DNA from: a bacterium
GTDB taxonomy: Bacteria; Desulfobacterota; Deferrisomatia; Deferrisomatales; BM512
Assembly: GCA_004322275.1 (NCBI GenBank)
Contig: SCTA01000032.1
Coordinates: 50,667-114,666, forward strand
Direction of reading: 5' to 3'
Length of the DNA stretch: 64,000 bases
How positions within the stretch are numbered: the stretch's first letter is position 1; every line of letters begins with the position of its first letter. Both the position numbers and the translations under genes were made by a program. The notes beneath the pieces were generated by a model. The model was not told the origin of the DNA. It saw only the letters and a list, made by a program, of their open reading frames with translations, and ran no database searches. Positions 17,625 through 26,677 of this stretch are shown one piece after another.

Positions 17625-18519
17625 CAGGGAATCCCTTTACGACGCCGAGCTTCTGGCGGCCCTCTGCCGCTCGCCGCTTCCCGGCAGGCCGACGCCCTTT
17701 CCCGTGCGCGGCATCCACCGGAGCAGGCTTCGGGGGTCGAGCCTCGAATTTTCCGAGCATACGGAGTACATGCCCGGCGACGAGCTCCGCAGTCTCGACT
17801 GGCGGGTCTACGCCAAGTCCGACCGCTACTTCGTGCGCAGGTACGAGGATGAGCGGCTGGCCAAGACCCTTATCGTCGTGGATGCGAGCAGTTCGATGTC
17901 TTACGGCGGAACTTCGGGGACTTTGACGGGTTCCAAGTACCAGCTAGCCGCCAGAATCGCCGTCTCAATCTCCTCGGCGCTCCTGAGACAGGGCGACGCC
18001 GTGGGCCTTTGCGTAACGGGCGCCGAGCCCTTCTTCATCCCGCCGAGGGGAGGGATGGCGCAGCTCGATTCGCTTCTGGACGTGCTTGCGTCCACGGTCC
18101 CCGCCGGGAGCGCGGGAAAGGACACCCTCCTGGCGTACTGCGCCGAGCGGCTTCCCAAGCCCTCCGCGCTGGTCTGGGTGGGCGACCTTCTGGACGAGGG
18201 CGACGAGACCCTCTCCTCCTTCGTCACCCTGAAGGCGAGGGGGATTTATCCCCGCATCGTCCATCTCCTGCACCCGGACGAAACCGGCCTTCCCTTCGAG
18301 AATTCCACAAGATTCGAGGACCTAGAAAGCGCCTCCTTCCTCGTCGCCGATCCGGCGGCGCTCCGGAAAGCCTACGCGGAGGAGCTGAGAGCGTTCGTGC
18401 GCGAGCTCTCAGGACGCGCTCACGAGGCCGGGCTCCCCTACGTTTTCCTGCGGGACATCGAAGAGGCGAGGCGCTTTTTGCCGGCGGCGCTCAAAAGGCA
18501 GGACAGCCGTGCCCTTTAG
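17617..18519 (+). CDS. DUF58 protein (MoxR partner, VWA-like fold)
   Basis: A 300-residue protein beginning at TTG, 8 bases inside moxR. The DUF58 core is clear: SLEFSEHTEYMPGDELRSLD, then W-R-V-Y-A-K, and VRRYEDERL. It is followed by a metal-site-like DASSSMS (MIDAS type DxSxS) in a VWA-like domain. It would act as the adaptor that couples MoxR ATP hydrolysis to a membrane target. Unlike many DUF58 proteins it has no N-terminal membrane segments, so it is likely soluble. It overlaps the following BatA-like gene by 11 bases. Confidence 0.9.
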   Translation: MLDRESLYDAELLAALCRSPLPGRPTPFPVRGIHRSRLRGSSLEFSEHTEYMPGDELRSLDWRVYAKSDRYFVRRYEDERLAKTLIVVDASSSMSYGGTSGTLTGSKYQLAARIAVSISSALLRQGDAVGLCVTGAEPFFIPPRGGMAQLDSLLDVLASTVPAGSAGKDTLLAYCAERLPKPSALVWVGDLLDEGDETLSSFVTLKARGIYPRIVHLLHPDETGLPFENSTRFEDLESASFLVADPAALRKAYAEELRAFVRELSGRAHEAGLPYVFLRDIEEARRFLPAALKRQDSRAL

Positions 18520-20554
18520 CTGGCTTCGCCCCGAACTGCTCTTCGGCTTCGCCGCCCTCGCCGCGCCGGTGCTCATACACCTCCTCGGCAGGAAGCGAAA
18601 GAGGGTGATAAAGATCGCCACCCTTCGCTTTCTGGAGAAGGCGATGGCGAAATCGGCGGCGAGGTGGCGGTTGCGAAGACTCCTGCTCCTCCTCTCCAGA
18701 ATCGCCGTGATGGGGCTTTTGGCGGCGCTCTTCGCCGGGCCGGGGTGCGAAACGGCGGGTGCGGGCTCCTCGGCGAGGCGCGTCATAATCATGGACGTGT
18801 CGCGCTCAATGCTGGCGAAGGAAAACGGGGAAAGTTCTCTCGGCAGGGCAGTCGCGGAGGCGGAGAAGATCGTCCGCTCCTCCACGCAGTCCGCCCGTCT
18901 CGCCATAATCACGACGGCCAGGGCCAAAGAGGGCGACGAGGTCGATTCCTTTACCGATCCCGCCGGGGCGCTGGGGCGGATTGAGTCTCTGGTTCCGGCC
19001 GACGATGACGCGGGGCTCGCCGGGGCGCTGGAGCGGGGCGCGGCGCTTGCCGCTTCCGGCGGAGGGGCGGAGATTGTCGTCCTCACCGACATGCAGCGAA
19101 ACGCCTGGAGGAGCATCGGGAGCGCGGAGAATTTGCGCGCGCCGGTGACAGTTATCGACGTGGGCGGGAAGAATCCCAAAAACGGCTGGATTGACGAGGT
19201 TGTCCAGAGGGGCGACGAGCTTTCGGTGACCCTCGGCTCCAGCGGCGAGGGGACTCCTCCGGAGCGCACGGTAAGGCTCCGGACGGGTTCGGGTACGGAG
19301 CTGACCGCCTTCGTCGAAAACGGAAAGGCGCTCTTTCGCCCGGAGATAAAGGAATCCCTGGAGGTTGTGGAGGTGTTTTCGGAGCCCGGCGGAGACCTGG
19401 AAACCGACGACTCCCTTCCCTTCGTCGCCGCCTCGGGGGGCTCCACGAAGGTTCTTCTGATAAACGGGGACCCGAGGGGGTTCGAGCTGCTGGACGAGAC
19501 GGTCTTCCTAAGGAGGGCTCTGGGCTCGGGCGGAAAGATGGAGGGGCGTTTCGACCTTCGGCAGGTGCGCCTGCCGGAGCTCGCCGAGCGCGATCTTGAA
19601 GACATCGACGTGGCGTGGCTCGCAAACCCCGGCGCTATTACCGAGGCGGCGGCCAGCCTGATTCTCACCAGGGTTCGCTCAGGCATGGGGCTCATCGTCA
19701 GCGCGGGGGATTCGCTAAAGGACCCTTCCTCTCCCGGCGGACTAGCTTCTCTCCTTGCCGCGCCGATTCGGGACGTAGCCGTATCAGGCGGCGCGGGAAA
19801 GCTGCGCCCCCCCTATCAGGAGATGGACAGGCAGGGGTTTTCGGGGGCGCTCGAACCCTTCGGCGAGGGCGAACTTTCCCTCATCGCCGGAGCGCACACC
19901 AGAAAGTACTGGCTGCTGGAGGTCGGAGCGGGCAGCGGGACCAACGTGCTGGCCAGACTTCTGGATCAGGCCCCCCTCGTGGTCGAGCGCGGTGAAGGCA
20001 AGGGCAGGCTGGTCACCGTGGCGGCCTCCGTGGATCGCGACTGGTCGGACCTTTGCCTCAAGCCCCAGTTCCTTCCCTTCGTGGACAAGCTCCTCCTCTA
20101 CGCGGGCGGGCGGCTGCGAAGAGAGGTTCCGCCCTACCTCGTCATAGGACAGGGGAGCCTTTCTCCCCTCCGCGAGCCGGTGACTGTGGTCGCTCCGTCC
20201 GGCGGTAAGACCTCTCTGGTTCCGGGGGGCTCCGACTTCATCCCGGCCGAAGCCGGGGCGCACCTCGTCGAAAGCGGCGGCCGCGCGGTGGCGGGTTTCG
20301 TAGCCCGCATCGACCCCGCCGAATCGGACCTTGAAAAAATCTCCCCCGAGGAGCTTGAAAAGGCGGCCGGTACGGCAAGTATCACCATCGGCGAGGGAGG
20401 AGCGGGCAAGGCTGCGGGCCGAAGGGATGTCTCGGCGATTGTCGCCATTCTCCTCCTGCTGGCGCTGATCTTCGAGGCTCTTCTGTCGGGCCGCTGGCAG
20501 AGCGGGAAGCGTGGCGATGCCTTCGACTTCGCGGGAAGGGGCAGCGATGGATAG
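18509..20554 (+). CDS. BatA-like membrane protein with VWA domain
   Basis: A 681-residue protein starting at GTG. Residues 1-85 match the BatA/aerotolerance N-terminal module (LLFGFAALAAPVLIHLLGRK, then LRFLEKAM and a second hydrophobic segment). A VWA domain follows with MIDAS residues DVSRSM. A long periplasmic-type region ends in a C-terminal transmembrane helix (VSAIVAILLLLALIFEALLS) and a short charged tail. The topology fits a membrane-anchored metal-binding adhesion domain facing the periplasm. Function in the run is inferred from MoxR-BatA systems. Confidence 0.85.
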   Translation: MPFSWLRPELLFGFAALAAPVLIHLLGRKRKRVIKIATLRFLEKAMAKSAARWRLRRLLLLLSRIAVMGLLAALFAGPGCETAGAGSSARRVIIMDVSRSMLAKENGESSLGRAVAEAEKIVRSSTQSARLAIITTARAKEGDEVDSFTDPAGALGRIESLVPADDDAGLAGALERGAALAASGGGAEIVVLTDMQRNAWRSIGSAENLRAPVTVIDVGGKNPKNGWIDEVVQRGDELSVTLGSSGEGTPPERTVRLRTGSGTELTAFVENGKALFRPEIKESLEVVEVFSEPGGDLETDDSLPFVAASGGSTKVLLINGDPRGFELLDETVFLRRALGSGGKMEGRFDLRQVRLPELAERDLEDIDVAWLANPGAITEAAASLILTRVRSGMGLIVSAGDSLKDPSSPGGLASLLAAPIRDVAVSGGAGKLRPPYQEMDRQGFSGALEPFGEGELSLIAGAHTRKYWLLEVGAGSGTNVLARLLDQAPLVVERGEGKGRLVTVAASVDRDWSDLCLKPQFLPFVDKLLLYAGGRLRREVPPYLVIGQGSLSPLREPVTVVAPSGGKTSLVPGGSDFIPAEAGAHLVESGGRAVAGFVARIDPAESDLEKISPEELEKAAGTASITIGEGGAGKAAGRRDVSAIVAILLLLALIFEALLSGRWQSGKRGDAFDFAGRGSDG

Positions 20555-21314
20555 GCCGATAACGCGGCGGCAGTTCCTCTTCTCGATGGGTTACGGCGCT
20601 CTGGCCTTCGCGGGGATGGGCGGGCGCGAGGAGCCGGTGCAGTCCCGCCCTTACTTCCAGTGGGCGCAGCTTCGCTATCCCGGAGCGTGGGACCCCAGTC
20701 CCAACGGGGTTTCGCGCTTCATGGCGGAGCTTCGCAAACGCACCAGCATAGAGGCGGGCGTGAGGAAGATAGAGGTCGAGGCTGGGGACGAGAGCCTTTT
20801 CAACCTGCCCTTCCTCTGCATAGCCGGGCGCGGCGATTTTCCCGACCCCGGAGAGCAGGCGGCGCTCTGGCTTCGCCGCTTCGTGGAGCACGGCGGCTTC
20901 GTGCTCTTCGACGACGCCACCGGCATCGAAAACTCCGGCTTCGCTCGGGGCGTCGAAAAGTGGCTCGAAAAAGCCTTTCCCGGCGAGACCTTGAAGCCCC
21001 TTCCGGCGGATCACACCGTCTACCAGAGCTTTTACCTCCTCACAGGGGCTCCCGGTCGCAAGATAGTCCGGCCGGTGCTCACCGGCATCGAGAGGGAGAA
21101 CCTGACCCCGGTAATCTTCACCCATAACGACCTTGCGGGGGCGTGGGACGGCGACCCGCTCGGCGGCTACGCGAACCCCTGCATTCCCGGAGGAGAGCGT
21201 CAGCGCGAGCTGGCGATACGGCTGGGGGTTAACCTCGCCATGTACGCCCTCACGGGCAATTACAAAAAGGATCAGGTTCACATCCCCTTCATCCTCAAGC
21301 GGAGAAAGCGCTGA
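20547..21314 (+). CDS. Tat-exported DUF4159 protein
   Basis: 255 residues. I chose ATG 20547 because GAAGGGG lies just upstream; a longer frame exists from 20511. The N-terminus carries a twin-arginine signal (TRRQFLFSMGYGALAF), so the folded protein is exported by Tat. The remainder matches the DUF4159 type: FQWAQLRYPGAWDPSP near the start, FVLFDDATG in the middle, and GVNLAMYALTGNYKKDQVH at the end. It may bind a ligand in a Rossmann-like glutamine-amidotransferase fold. It overlaps both neighbours by a few bases. Confidence 0.82.
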   Translation: MDRPITRRQFLFSMGYGALAFAGMGGREEPVQSRPYFQWAQLRYPGAWDPSPNGVSRFMAELRKRTSIEAGVRKIEVEAGDESLFNLPFLCIAGRGDFPDPGEQAALWLRRFVEHGGFVLFDDATGIENSGFARGVEKWLEKAFPGETLKPLPADHTVYQSFYLLTGAPGRKIVRPVLTGIERENLTPVIFTHNDLAGAWDGDPLGGYANPCIPGGERQRELAIRLGVNLAMYALTGNYKKDQVHIPFILKRRKR

Positions 21315-23524
21315 TGGCGGGCTGGGAATTTCTCGGCGCGAGTTTTACCGGCGTCGCTCTGGCCTTCGCGGCGCTTGGCCTCGCCGTGTTTTCGGGGTTT
21401 ACCTCCTCGCGCGGTTTTCCGCCGGGTCAAAGGGTTCTGCTCATTGCCATCCGCTCGCTCGCCGTCCTCCTCGCTGTGATAGCAGTGATGCGGCCCGCCC
21501 GCCACACCGACCTCACGAGGATAAAGCGAGCCCCCCTCGCGGTGGTCATCGACGACTCCGCCAGCATGGGGCTTGGGCAAAACCCCCTTTCGGCCTCCGC
21601 TCTGGACTGGCTGGGGAAGAACGAAAGCGGCCTTTCGGAACTTGAGCCCTGGTACGCCGTCGAGCGCTTCACCCTCGGCGACCCGCCCCCCGCGCTGCCG
21701 AAGGAAGCTAAATTCGGCCCGGAAGGTTTCGCGAAGCAGGAATCTCCCCTTTCGGCGACCCTGCTGGGCGTCGCGCGCTCGCGGCCCGGCATCGCCGGTA
21801 TAATTCTCCTCACCGATGGCAGGGAGAACCGCGCAAGAGACACCGAACCCCCGGATATTTCCATACCCGTCTACCCGGTAGGCCTCAGCGGGGGAGATGT
21901 CAGGGACGTATGGATAGAGGGGGTGGACACCCCGCCGGTCGCCTTCATCAGAACCCCGGCGGAGGTCCGCGTCCGCATCGGCCTTTCGGGGTTGAAGCCG
22001 GGAAAGACCAGCCTCTCCCTCTATGAGGGCTCTACCCTCCTCGAATCGACGCAGGTGGAACTGAAAGAGGGCATAAACGAGGCGAAAGTCGTTTTTGGCC
22101 CAAAGAGGACGGGGAGGAAGGCCTACAGGCTCGAACTCTCGCCCGTTCCCGGCGAGGATTCGGCGGAGAACAACAGCGCCCAGTTTTCCGTGGGGGTCAT
22201 CCGCGACAAGACGAGGGTGCTTCTGGTGGCCGGAACCCCCACCTGGGACGTGAAATTCCTGCGCGACAGGTTTAACGCCGACCCCTCGGTGGACCTGATA
22301 ACTTTTTTGATCCTCAGAACCCCGCGCGACCTGTCGATGGTTCCCGAAAGCGAGCTTTCGCTCATTCCCTTCCCCACGCAGGAGCTTTTCGAGAAGGAAC
22401 TCCACACCTTCGACGCGGTGATTTACGCCAATTTCGATTACGGCCCCTACGCGCCGCCTCAGTACCTCGAAAACATCGTAAAGTTCGTGCGGGAGGACGG
22501 AGGCGGCTTCGCGATGCTCGGCGGCGACCGCTCCTTCGGACTCGGAGGGTACGAAGGGACGAAGCTGACAGAGATACTGCCGGTGGAACTTGGCGGAGCC
22601 CTCGGGGGCTCCCTCCTGCGGTACGGGCCCTTCCGCCCCCGTCTGACGAAGGCGGGGAGCGCCCACCCGATCTTCCAGTGGGACCCGGACCCCGAGAAGA
22701 ACCGCGAACTCTGGAACTCCCTCCCCGAGCTCGACGGCCAGAACTGGTCGCTGCGGGCTAGCGGCGGGGGAGTAGTCCTCGCCGAAAACCCGCAGGCGCA
22801 AAACGAATACGGCCCGATGCCGCTCATAGTAATCGGAGAGTACGGCGAGGGGAGGACGATGGCGGTGCTGACCGATTCCCTCTGGCGCTGGAAGCTGCCC
22901 TACGCGGCGCGCGGCGGCGACGAGGCGGTCTACCGGGATTTCTGGTCGAGCTCGCTGCGGTGGCTGATGCACGACCCCGACATGGAGCTCCTTCGCCTCC
23001 TCGCCCCCGTCTCCACGCTGCGGGAAGGAAACGGCCTCACCCTTCGCGCCAGGGTCCTCGACGCCGAATACCAGCCCGCCGCGGGGGCGGAGGTCACGGG
23101 AAAGCTGACCGGAGAGAAGGGAGAGAGCTTTGAACTCGTCTTTAGCGAAGAAGCGCCCGGGGAATACGTCGCGAAGGAGATACCGCTGAAGGCGAGGGGC
23201 ATCTACCGGGTGGAGGCTCAGGCGAAAAAGGGGGCGATGGTTCTCGGGCGCGACGAGCTGGCTTTCCCGGTAGGTCCCGCCAGCCCCGAGCCCCAGAGGG
23301 TCGGCCTCGACAAAGAGTACCTTGAGAAGCTGGCGAAAAAGAGCGGCGGCCGGGTGCTCCGGGGCGACGAGGAAGGGCTTTTCAAAGCCCTCAGGGAAGA
23401 TGGCGAGAAGCGCCTCGAAGTCGTTGGCAAGAAGGTGGAGGAGCCGTGGGCTAACTGGATGGTGATGTTGCTGGCTTTGTCGCTTTTCGCGCTGGACTGG
23501 ACTTTGCGCAGGCTCTACGAGTAG
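21314..23524 (+). CDS. VWA-like/glutamine-amidotransferase-like membrane protein
   Basis: 736 residues, ATG overlapping the DUF4159 stop. Two N-terminal membrane helices (about 8-30 and 40-62) precede a degenerate VWA segment with VVIDDSASM (MIDAS-type DxSxS). An Ig-like stretch, and then a class I amidotransferase-like domain (about 295-520, including FVREDGGGFAMLGGDRSFG), follow. The last helix is VMLLALSLFALDW. This composite is common beside DUF4159 and DUF58 genes. It is the last gene of the run and is followed by a palindromic repeat. Catalytic residues for amidotransfer are not evident, so a binding role is likelier. Confidence 0.78.
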   Translation: MAGWEFLGASFTGVALAFAALGLAVFSGFTSSRGFPPGQRVLLIAIRSLAVLLAVIAVMRPARHTDLTRIKRAPLAVVIDDSASMGLGQNPLSASALDWLGKNESGLSELEPWYAVERFTLGDPPPALPKEAKFGPEGFAKQESPLSATLLGVARSRPGIAGIILLTDGRENRARDTEPPDISIPVYPVGLSGGDVRDVWIEGVDTPPVAFIRTPAEVRVRIGLSGLKPGKTSLSLYEGSTLLESTQVELKEGINEAKVVFGPKRTGRKAYRLELSPVPGEDSAENNSAQFSVGVIRDKTRVLLVAGTPTWDVKFLRDRFNADPSVDLITFLILRTPRDLSMVPESELSLIPFPTQELFEKELHTFDAVIYANFDYGPYAPPQYLENIVKFVREDGGGFAMLGGDRSFGLGGYEGTKLTEILPVELGGALGGSLLRYGPFRPRLTKAGSAHPIFQWDPDPEKNRELWNSLPELDGQNWSLRASGGGVVLAENPQAQNEYGPMPLIVIGEYGEGRTMAVLTDSLWRWKLPYAARGGDEAVYRDFWSSSLRWLMHDPDMELLRLLAPVSTLREGNGLTLRARVLDAEYQPAAGAEVTGKLTGEKGESFELVFSEEAPGEYVAKEIPLKARGIYRVEAQAKKGAMVLGRDELAFPVGPASPEPQRVGLDKEYLEKLAKKSGGRVLRGDEEGLFKALREDGEKRLEVVGKKVEEPWANWMVMLLALSLFALDWTLRRLYE

Positions 23525-23527
23525 CCC

Positions 23528-23648
23528 CGGCAATCTCTTTCGGCGAAGGGCGGTGTCGTTTCTCGGGCGCGGGTCTTGGCGTAGTGACGCTACTGCCTTC
23601 GACCGCGCGCCCTGCGGACTCCTTGCCCTTCACCGAAATAGATTGCCG
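23528..23648. repeat. ~120-bp palindromic repeat (complete)
   Basis: Near-perfect ends CGGCAATCTCTTTCGGCGAA and TTCACCGAAATAGATTGCCG are inverted repeats. The centre is GCGTAGTGACGCTAC. It lies immediately after the last gene of the MoxR-type run. Translations of it give false proteins containing ARPADSLPFTEI. Confidence 0.88.
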
Positions 23649-23722
23649 AGAGGGTAACGTTAGTTTCTTGTGTCGCCTTGCACTGCAATTGCCGTGGCTC
23701 AAGAGACACTGTATTACTTTTC

Positions 23723-23750
23723 TTGACCTTTTAGACCCGATTGCTAACAA
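23723..23750 (+). promoter_or_regulatory. Candidate sigma-70 promoter for the site-2 protease/scpAB run
   Basis: TTGACC, a 16-base spacer and TAACAA, about 40 bases before ATG 23790, in AT-richer sequence after the repeat. Confidence 0.4.
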
Positions 23751-23789
23751 TAACAAATTACCCCGGTTAACCGATGAACGAGGTCTGAA

Positions 23790-24431
23790 ATGCTCTTTTT
23801 CGAGTCGCCCCAGGAGGCGATTCTCTGGATATTCTCCTTTCTGCTGGCGCTGACGGTTCACGAGGCGTCCCACTCCCTCGCGGCGGATTCCTTCGGGGAT
23901 CCCACGCCGAGAGTGATGGGGAGGCTTACCCTCAACCCCTTCGCGCACCTGGACCTCATCGGCGCGATATTTTTTCTCGTCGTCGGGCTGGGCTGGGCGA
24001 AGCCGGTGCCGGTCAACCCGCGCTACTTTAGCCACCCGCGCCGCGACGAGTTTCTGGTGAGCTTCGCCGGTCCGGCCTCGAACCTCACGCTGGCCCTTCT
24101 GATGGCGGGGCTCTGGCGCTTTCTGGTCTCGATAGCCCCGGCGGTGCCGGAGGCGGGAGCCGCCCAGACGCCGCTTGTCTTCTTTCTCGGGGTGTCGCTC
24201 ATCTCGGTGAAGGTTAACATCGGCCTCGCCCTCTTCAACCTGATACCGATACCGCCCCTGGACGGAAGCGGCATGGTCTCGGCGCTCCTCCCCGCGAGGC
24301 TGGAGATGGAATACCGGAGGATAGGGCAGTACGGCTTTATAATCCTCTTCGCGCTGATCTTCTTTCGGGCCTTCGACAGGGTGCTCTTCCCGCTGGTGAA
24401 CAAGCTGACGGGGGTGATGATCGGGCTATGA
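23790..24431 (+). CDS. Site-2 protease family (M50) intramembrane metalloprotease
   Basis: 213 residues, almost entirely membrane helices. The zinc motif HEASH lies in the first helix (about residues 27-31). The second signature NLIPIPPLDGS, which supplies the Asp ligand, lies near residue 150. This is the compact rhomboid-length M50 type (YwhC/Rv-like) without PDZ domain, found beside scpAB in many bacteria. The substrate is unknown. Its stop overlaps the scpA ATG, so it is co-transcribed with the chromosome-segregation genes. Confidence 0.92.
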   Translation: MLFFESPQEAILWIFSFLLALTVHEASHSLAADSFGDPTPRVMGRLTLNPFAHLDLIGAIFFLVVGLGWAKPVPVNPRYFSHPRRDEFLVSFAGPASNLTLALLMAGLWRFLVSIAPAVPEAGAAQTPLVFFLGVSLISVKVNIGLALFNLIPIPPLDGSGMVSALLPARLEMEYRRIGQYGFIILFALIFFRAFDRVLFPLVNKLTGVMIGL

Positions 24432-25207
24432 GCGAGACCGATGGGCGTCAGCTTCTCCTCTTCGGGGAAGACAACACCTATCTGGTGCGCCTCGAAGGTT
24501 TCGAGGGGCCGCTCGAACTGCTTTTGCACCTCATCAGGAAGCACAAGTACGATATCTACGACATACCCATCGCGGCGATACTGGTCGAGTACCTCGCGGT
24601 AATAGAGGCCCTTCAGGAGTTCGACATCGACCTCGCCGGAGAGTTTCTGGTGATGGCGGCGACGCTGGCGCAGATAAAATCGAGGATGCTCCTTCCCCGC
24701 CCGGCCTTGCCCGAGGAGGAGGAAGAGGGCGGCGACCCGAGGGCCGAACTGGTCCGAAGGCTTCTCGATTACGAGCGGTTCCGCGAGGCGGCGCTCGGCC
24801 TCGCCGGGCAGCCGCTGCTCGGCCGGGACGTGTTCCTCCGGCCGCAGAATCAGGAGGAGAAGAAGGCGCTCCGGCCCGAGCCTCCGATAGAGACCAACCT
24901 CTACAGCCTTCTCGTCGCCTTCAGGGAGGTGCTGAGGGACGCGCCGGAGGAATTCATCCACGAGGTCAGCCGCGACCGGATGACGACGCAGGAGGCGATG
25001 ACGGAACTTCTCGACAGATTCCGCCTCCTGGGGGACGGCGAATCGATAGAGTTTCACGAGCTTTTTTCCGGCCCGCCGAGAAGGGACCGTATCGTCGCCC
25101 TCTTCATGGGGCTTCTGGAGCTGGTAAAGATGAGCGCCATAAAGATATGGCAGCCGGTGGCTTTCGGAGAAATAAGAATTATGGCCGTCAGCATAGAGGA
25201 AGATTAG
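24428..25207 (+). CDS. scpA: Segregation and condensation protein A
   Basis: 259-residue kleisin that bridges SMC heads and binds ScpB in the bacterial condensin complex. The N-terminal segment YLVRLEGFEGPLELLLHLIR, followed by KYDIYDIPIA, is the classic ScpA signature. The middle is a variable acidic linker (EEEEEGGD). The C-terminal winged helix includes TELLDRF and ALFMGLLELVKMSAIKIWQ. It overlaps the protease gene by 4 bases and precedes scpB by two bases. Confidence 0.95.
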   Translation: MSETDGRQLLLFGEDNTYLVRLEGFEGPLELLLHLIRKHKYDIYDIPIAAILVEYLAVIEALQEFDIDLAGEFLVMAATLAQIKSRMLLPRPALPEEEEEGGDPRAELVRRLLDYERFREAALGLAGQPLLGRDVFLRPQNQEEKKALRPEPPIETNLYSLLVAFREVLRDAPEEFIHEVSRDRMTTQEAMTELLDRFRLLGDGESIEFHELFSGPPRRDRIVALFMGLLELVKMSAIKIWQPVAFGEIRIMAVSIEED

Positions 25208-25209
25208 TA

Positions 25210-25845
25210 ATGGAGCGGACGGCGCTTATCCGCGCTATCGAAGCTGTAATCTTCGTCTCTTCCGAGCCGGTGGAGACAAAGAGGCTCCTTGAGGTCTTTG
25301 AGCCCGAAGAGGTTTCGGCGAGCGAGCTCATGGACGCCCTCGACAGCCTGCGGCGCGATTTCGTGGGCAGGGGGACAGAGCTTTGCGAAGTGAGCGGGGG
25401 GTGGCAGTTTCGCACCTCTCCGGATGTGGCCGATTACGTGGCGAGGCTCGACATGCCGCGCCCCTCAAGACTTTCGCAGGCTTCGCTGGAGACCATCGCG
25501 ATAATAGCCTACCGCCAGCCCGTCACCCGCACCGACATAGAGGAGGTGCGCGGGGTGGACAGCGGCGCGGTGGTGAGGACTCTGATGGAAAAGGGGCTGG
25601 TGCGCGTCGTGGGGAAGAAGGACGTTCCCGGCAGGCCGATGCTGCTCGGCACAACGAGAAAATTCCTGGAGGTCTTCGGACTCTCCTCCCTGACCGATCT
25701 GCCGACCCTGCGGGAGATCGAGGAGCTTACCCAAGCAGCGGAAGACGGCGCTTCGCCCTCTTCCCAGCCGTCCCTCTCTTTTGGCGGGGCGGAACCGAGA
25801 CCCAGAGAAATACCTGAACTCCCAATGGATGAAAATGACTCTTGA
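25210..25845 (+). CDS. scpB: Segregation and condensation protein B
   Basis: 211 residues from ATG 25210, which has GAGGAAGAT just upstream; a longer reading from 25147 runs through scpA and is unlikely. Two winged-helix domains are visible. The conserved LETIAIIAYRQPVTRTDIEE and VRGVDSG segment is followed by KDVPGRPMLLGTTRKFLEVF. The C-terminal 35 residues are low-complexity and run over the rluB start. It acts as a dimer with ScpA and SMC. Confidence 0.94.
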   Translation: MERTALIRAIEAVIFVSSEPVETKRLLEVFEPEEVSASELMDALDSLRRDFVGRGTELCEVSGGWQFRTSPDVADYVARLDMPRPSRLSQASLETIAIIAYRQPVTRTDIEEVRGVDSGAVVRTLMEKGLVRVVGKKDVPGRPMLLGTTRKFLEVFGLSSLTDLPTLREIEELTQAAEDGASPSSQPSLSFGGAEPRPREIPELPMDENDS

Positions 25846-26677
25846 AAGATTGCAAAAAGTGCTCGCCCACAGGGGCGTTGCCTCCCGCCGCGCCTCGGAG
25901 GAGCTTATCACCTCCGGCAAGGTGAAGGTGAACGGCGTCGTCGTCACCGAACTCGGCACGAAGGTGGACGAGGACAAGGACCGGATCGAGGTCGAAGGGC
26001 TGGAGATAACCGCCGCCCCGGAAGAGCCCATCGTCATCGCCCTCAACAAGCCCAAAGGCTACGTAACCACCGTGAGCGACCCGCACGCCGAGCACACCGT
26101 CATGGAGCTTGTGGAGATTCCCGGCCGCCGCGTCTACCCTGTCGGCAGGCTCGACAAGGATACGCGCGGGCTCCTCCTCTTCACCGACGACGGCGACCTC
26201 GCCCACAAGCTGACCCACCCCTCCCACGGCATCGAAAAGACCTACCGGGTGAACGCCTGGGGCGAAATAGGCCCCGAGGAGATGAAGCAGCTGGCCTCCG
26301 GAGTCGAGATCGAGGAGGGGAAGACGGCCCCGGCGAAGATAGAAAACGTCCGCATCGAGGGCAAGAAGATCCGCTTCACGATAACGATACGCGAGGGCAA
26401 GAAGCGGCAGATACGAAAGATGGTGATAGCCGTCGGCGGAAGGGTCTCGGAACTTACCCGCACCTTCTTCGCTGGAATACCCCTTGGCGACATACCCGAG
26501 GGAGCCTGGAGGATTCTTACCCGCAGGGAGGTCGCCGTCCTCAAAAGGCTGGCCTCGGCGACGGTGGACAAGAAGCGCACCGCCCGGACCGCGCCGGGAA
26601 GAAAACCGGCTGCGAAGACCTCAATTTCGGAGAACAAAGATGGCGACCGGCGACGACAAACTAAAAAACAAGCTTAG
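25829..26677 (+). CDS. rluB: Ribosomal large-subunit pseudouridine synthase (RluB family)
   Basis: About 282 residues from ATG 25829, inside the end of scpB; ATG 25835 is equally possible. An N-terminal S4 RNA-binding domain (LERLQKVLAHRGVASRRASE) is followed by the RsuA/RluB catalytic domain, with Asp in GRLDKDTRGLLLFTDDG and the motif EGKKRQIRKM. It would convert a 23S rRNA uridine (position 2605 in E. coli) to pseudouridine. The scpA-scpB-rluB order is conserved in many bacteria, which supports RluB over RsuA. The C-terminal 40 residues are basic and disordered. Confidence 0.88.
   Translation: MKMTLERLQKVLAHRGVASRRASEELITSGKVKVNGVVVTELGTKVDEDKDRIEVEGLEITAAPEEPIVIALNKPKGYVTTVSDPHAEHTVMELVEIPGRRVYPVGRLDKDTRGLLLFTDDGDLAHKLTHPSHGIEKTYRVNAWGEIGPEEMKQLASGVEIEEGKTAPAKIENVRIEGKKIRFTITIREGKKRQIRKMVIAVGGRVSELTRTFFAGIPLGDIPEGAWRILTRREVAVLKRLASATVDKKRTARTAPGRKPAAKTSISENKDGDRRRQTKKQA

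Noticed and set aside
23584..23853. Open frame beginning in the 23528 palindrome and running into the site-2 protease start
   Set aside because: Its first part is repeat translation (ARPADSLPFTEI), also produced at 14783 and 46997, and it overlaps a well-supported gene.
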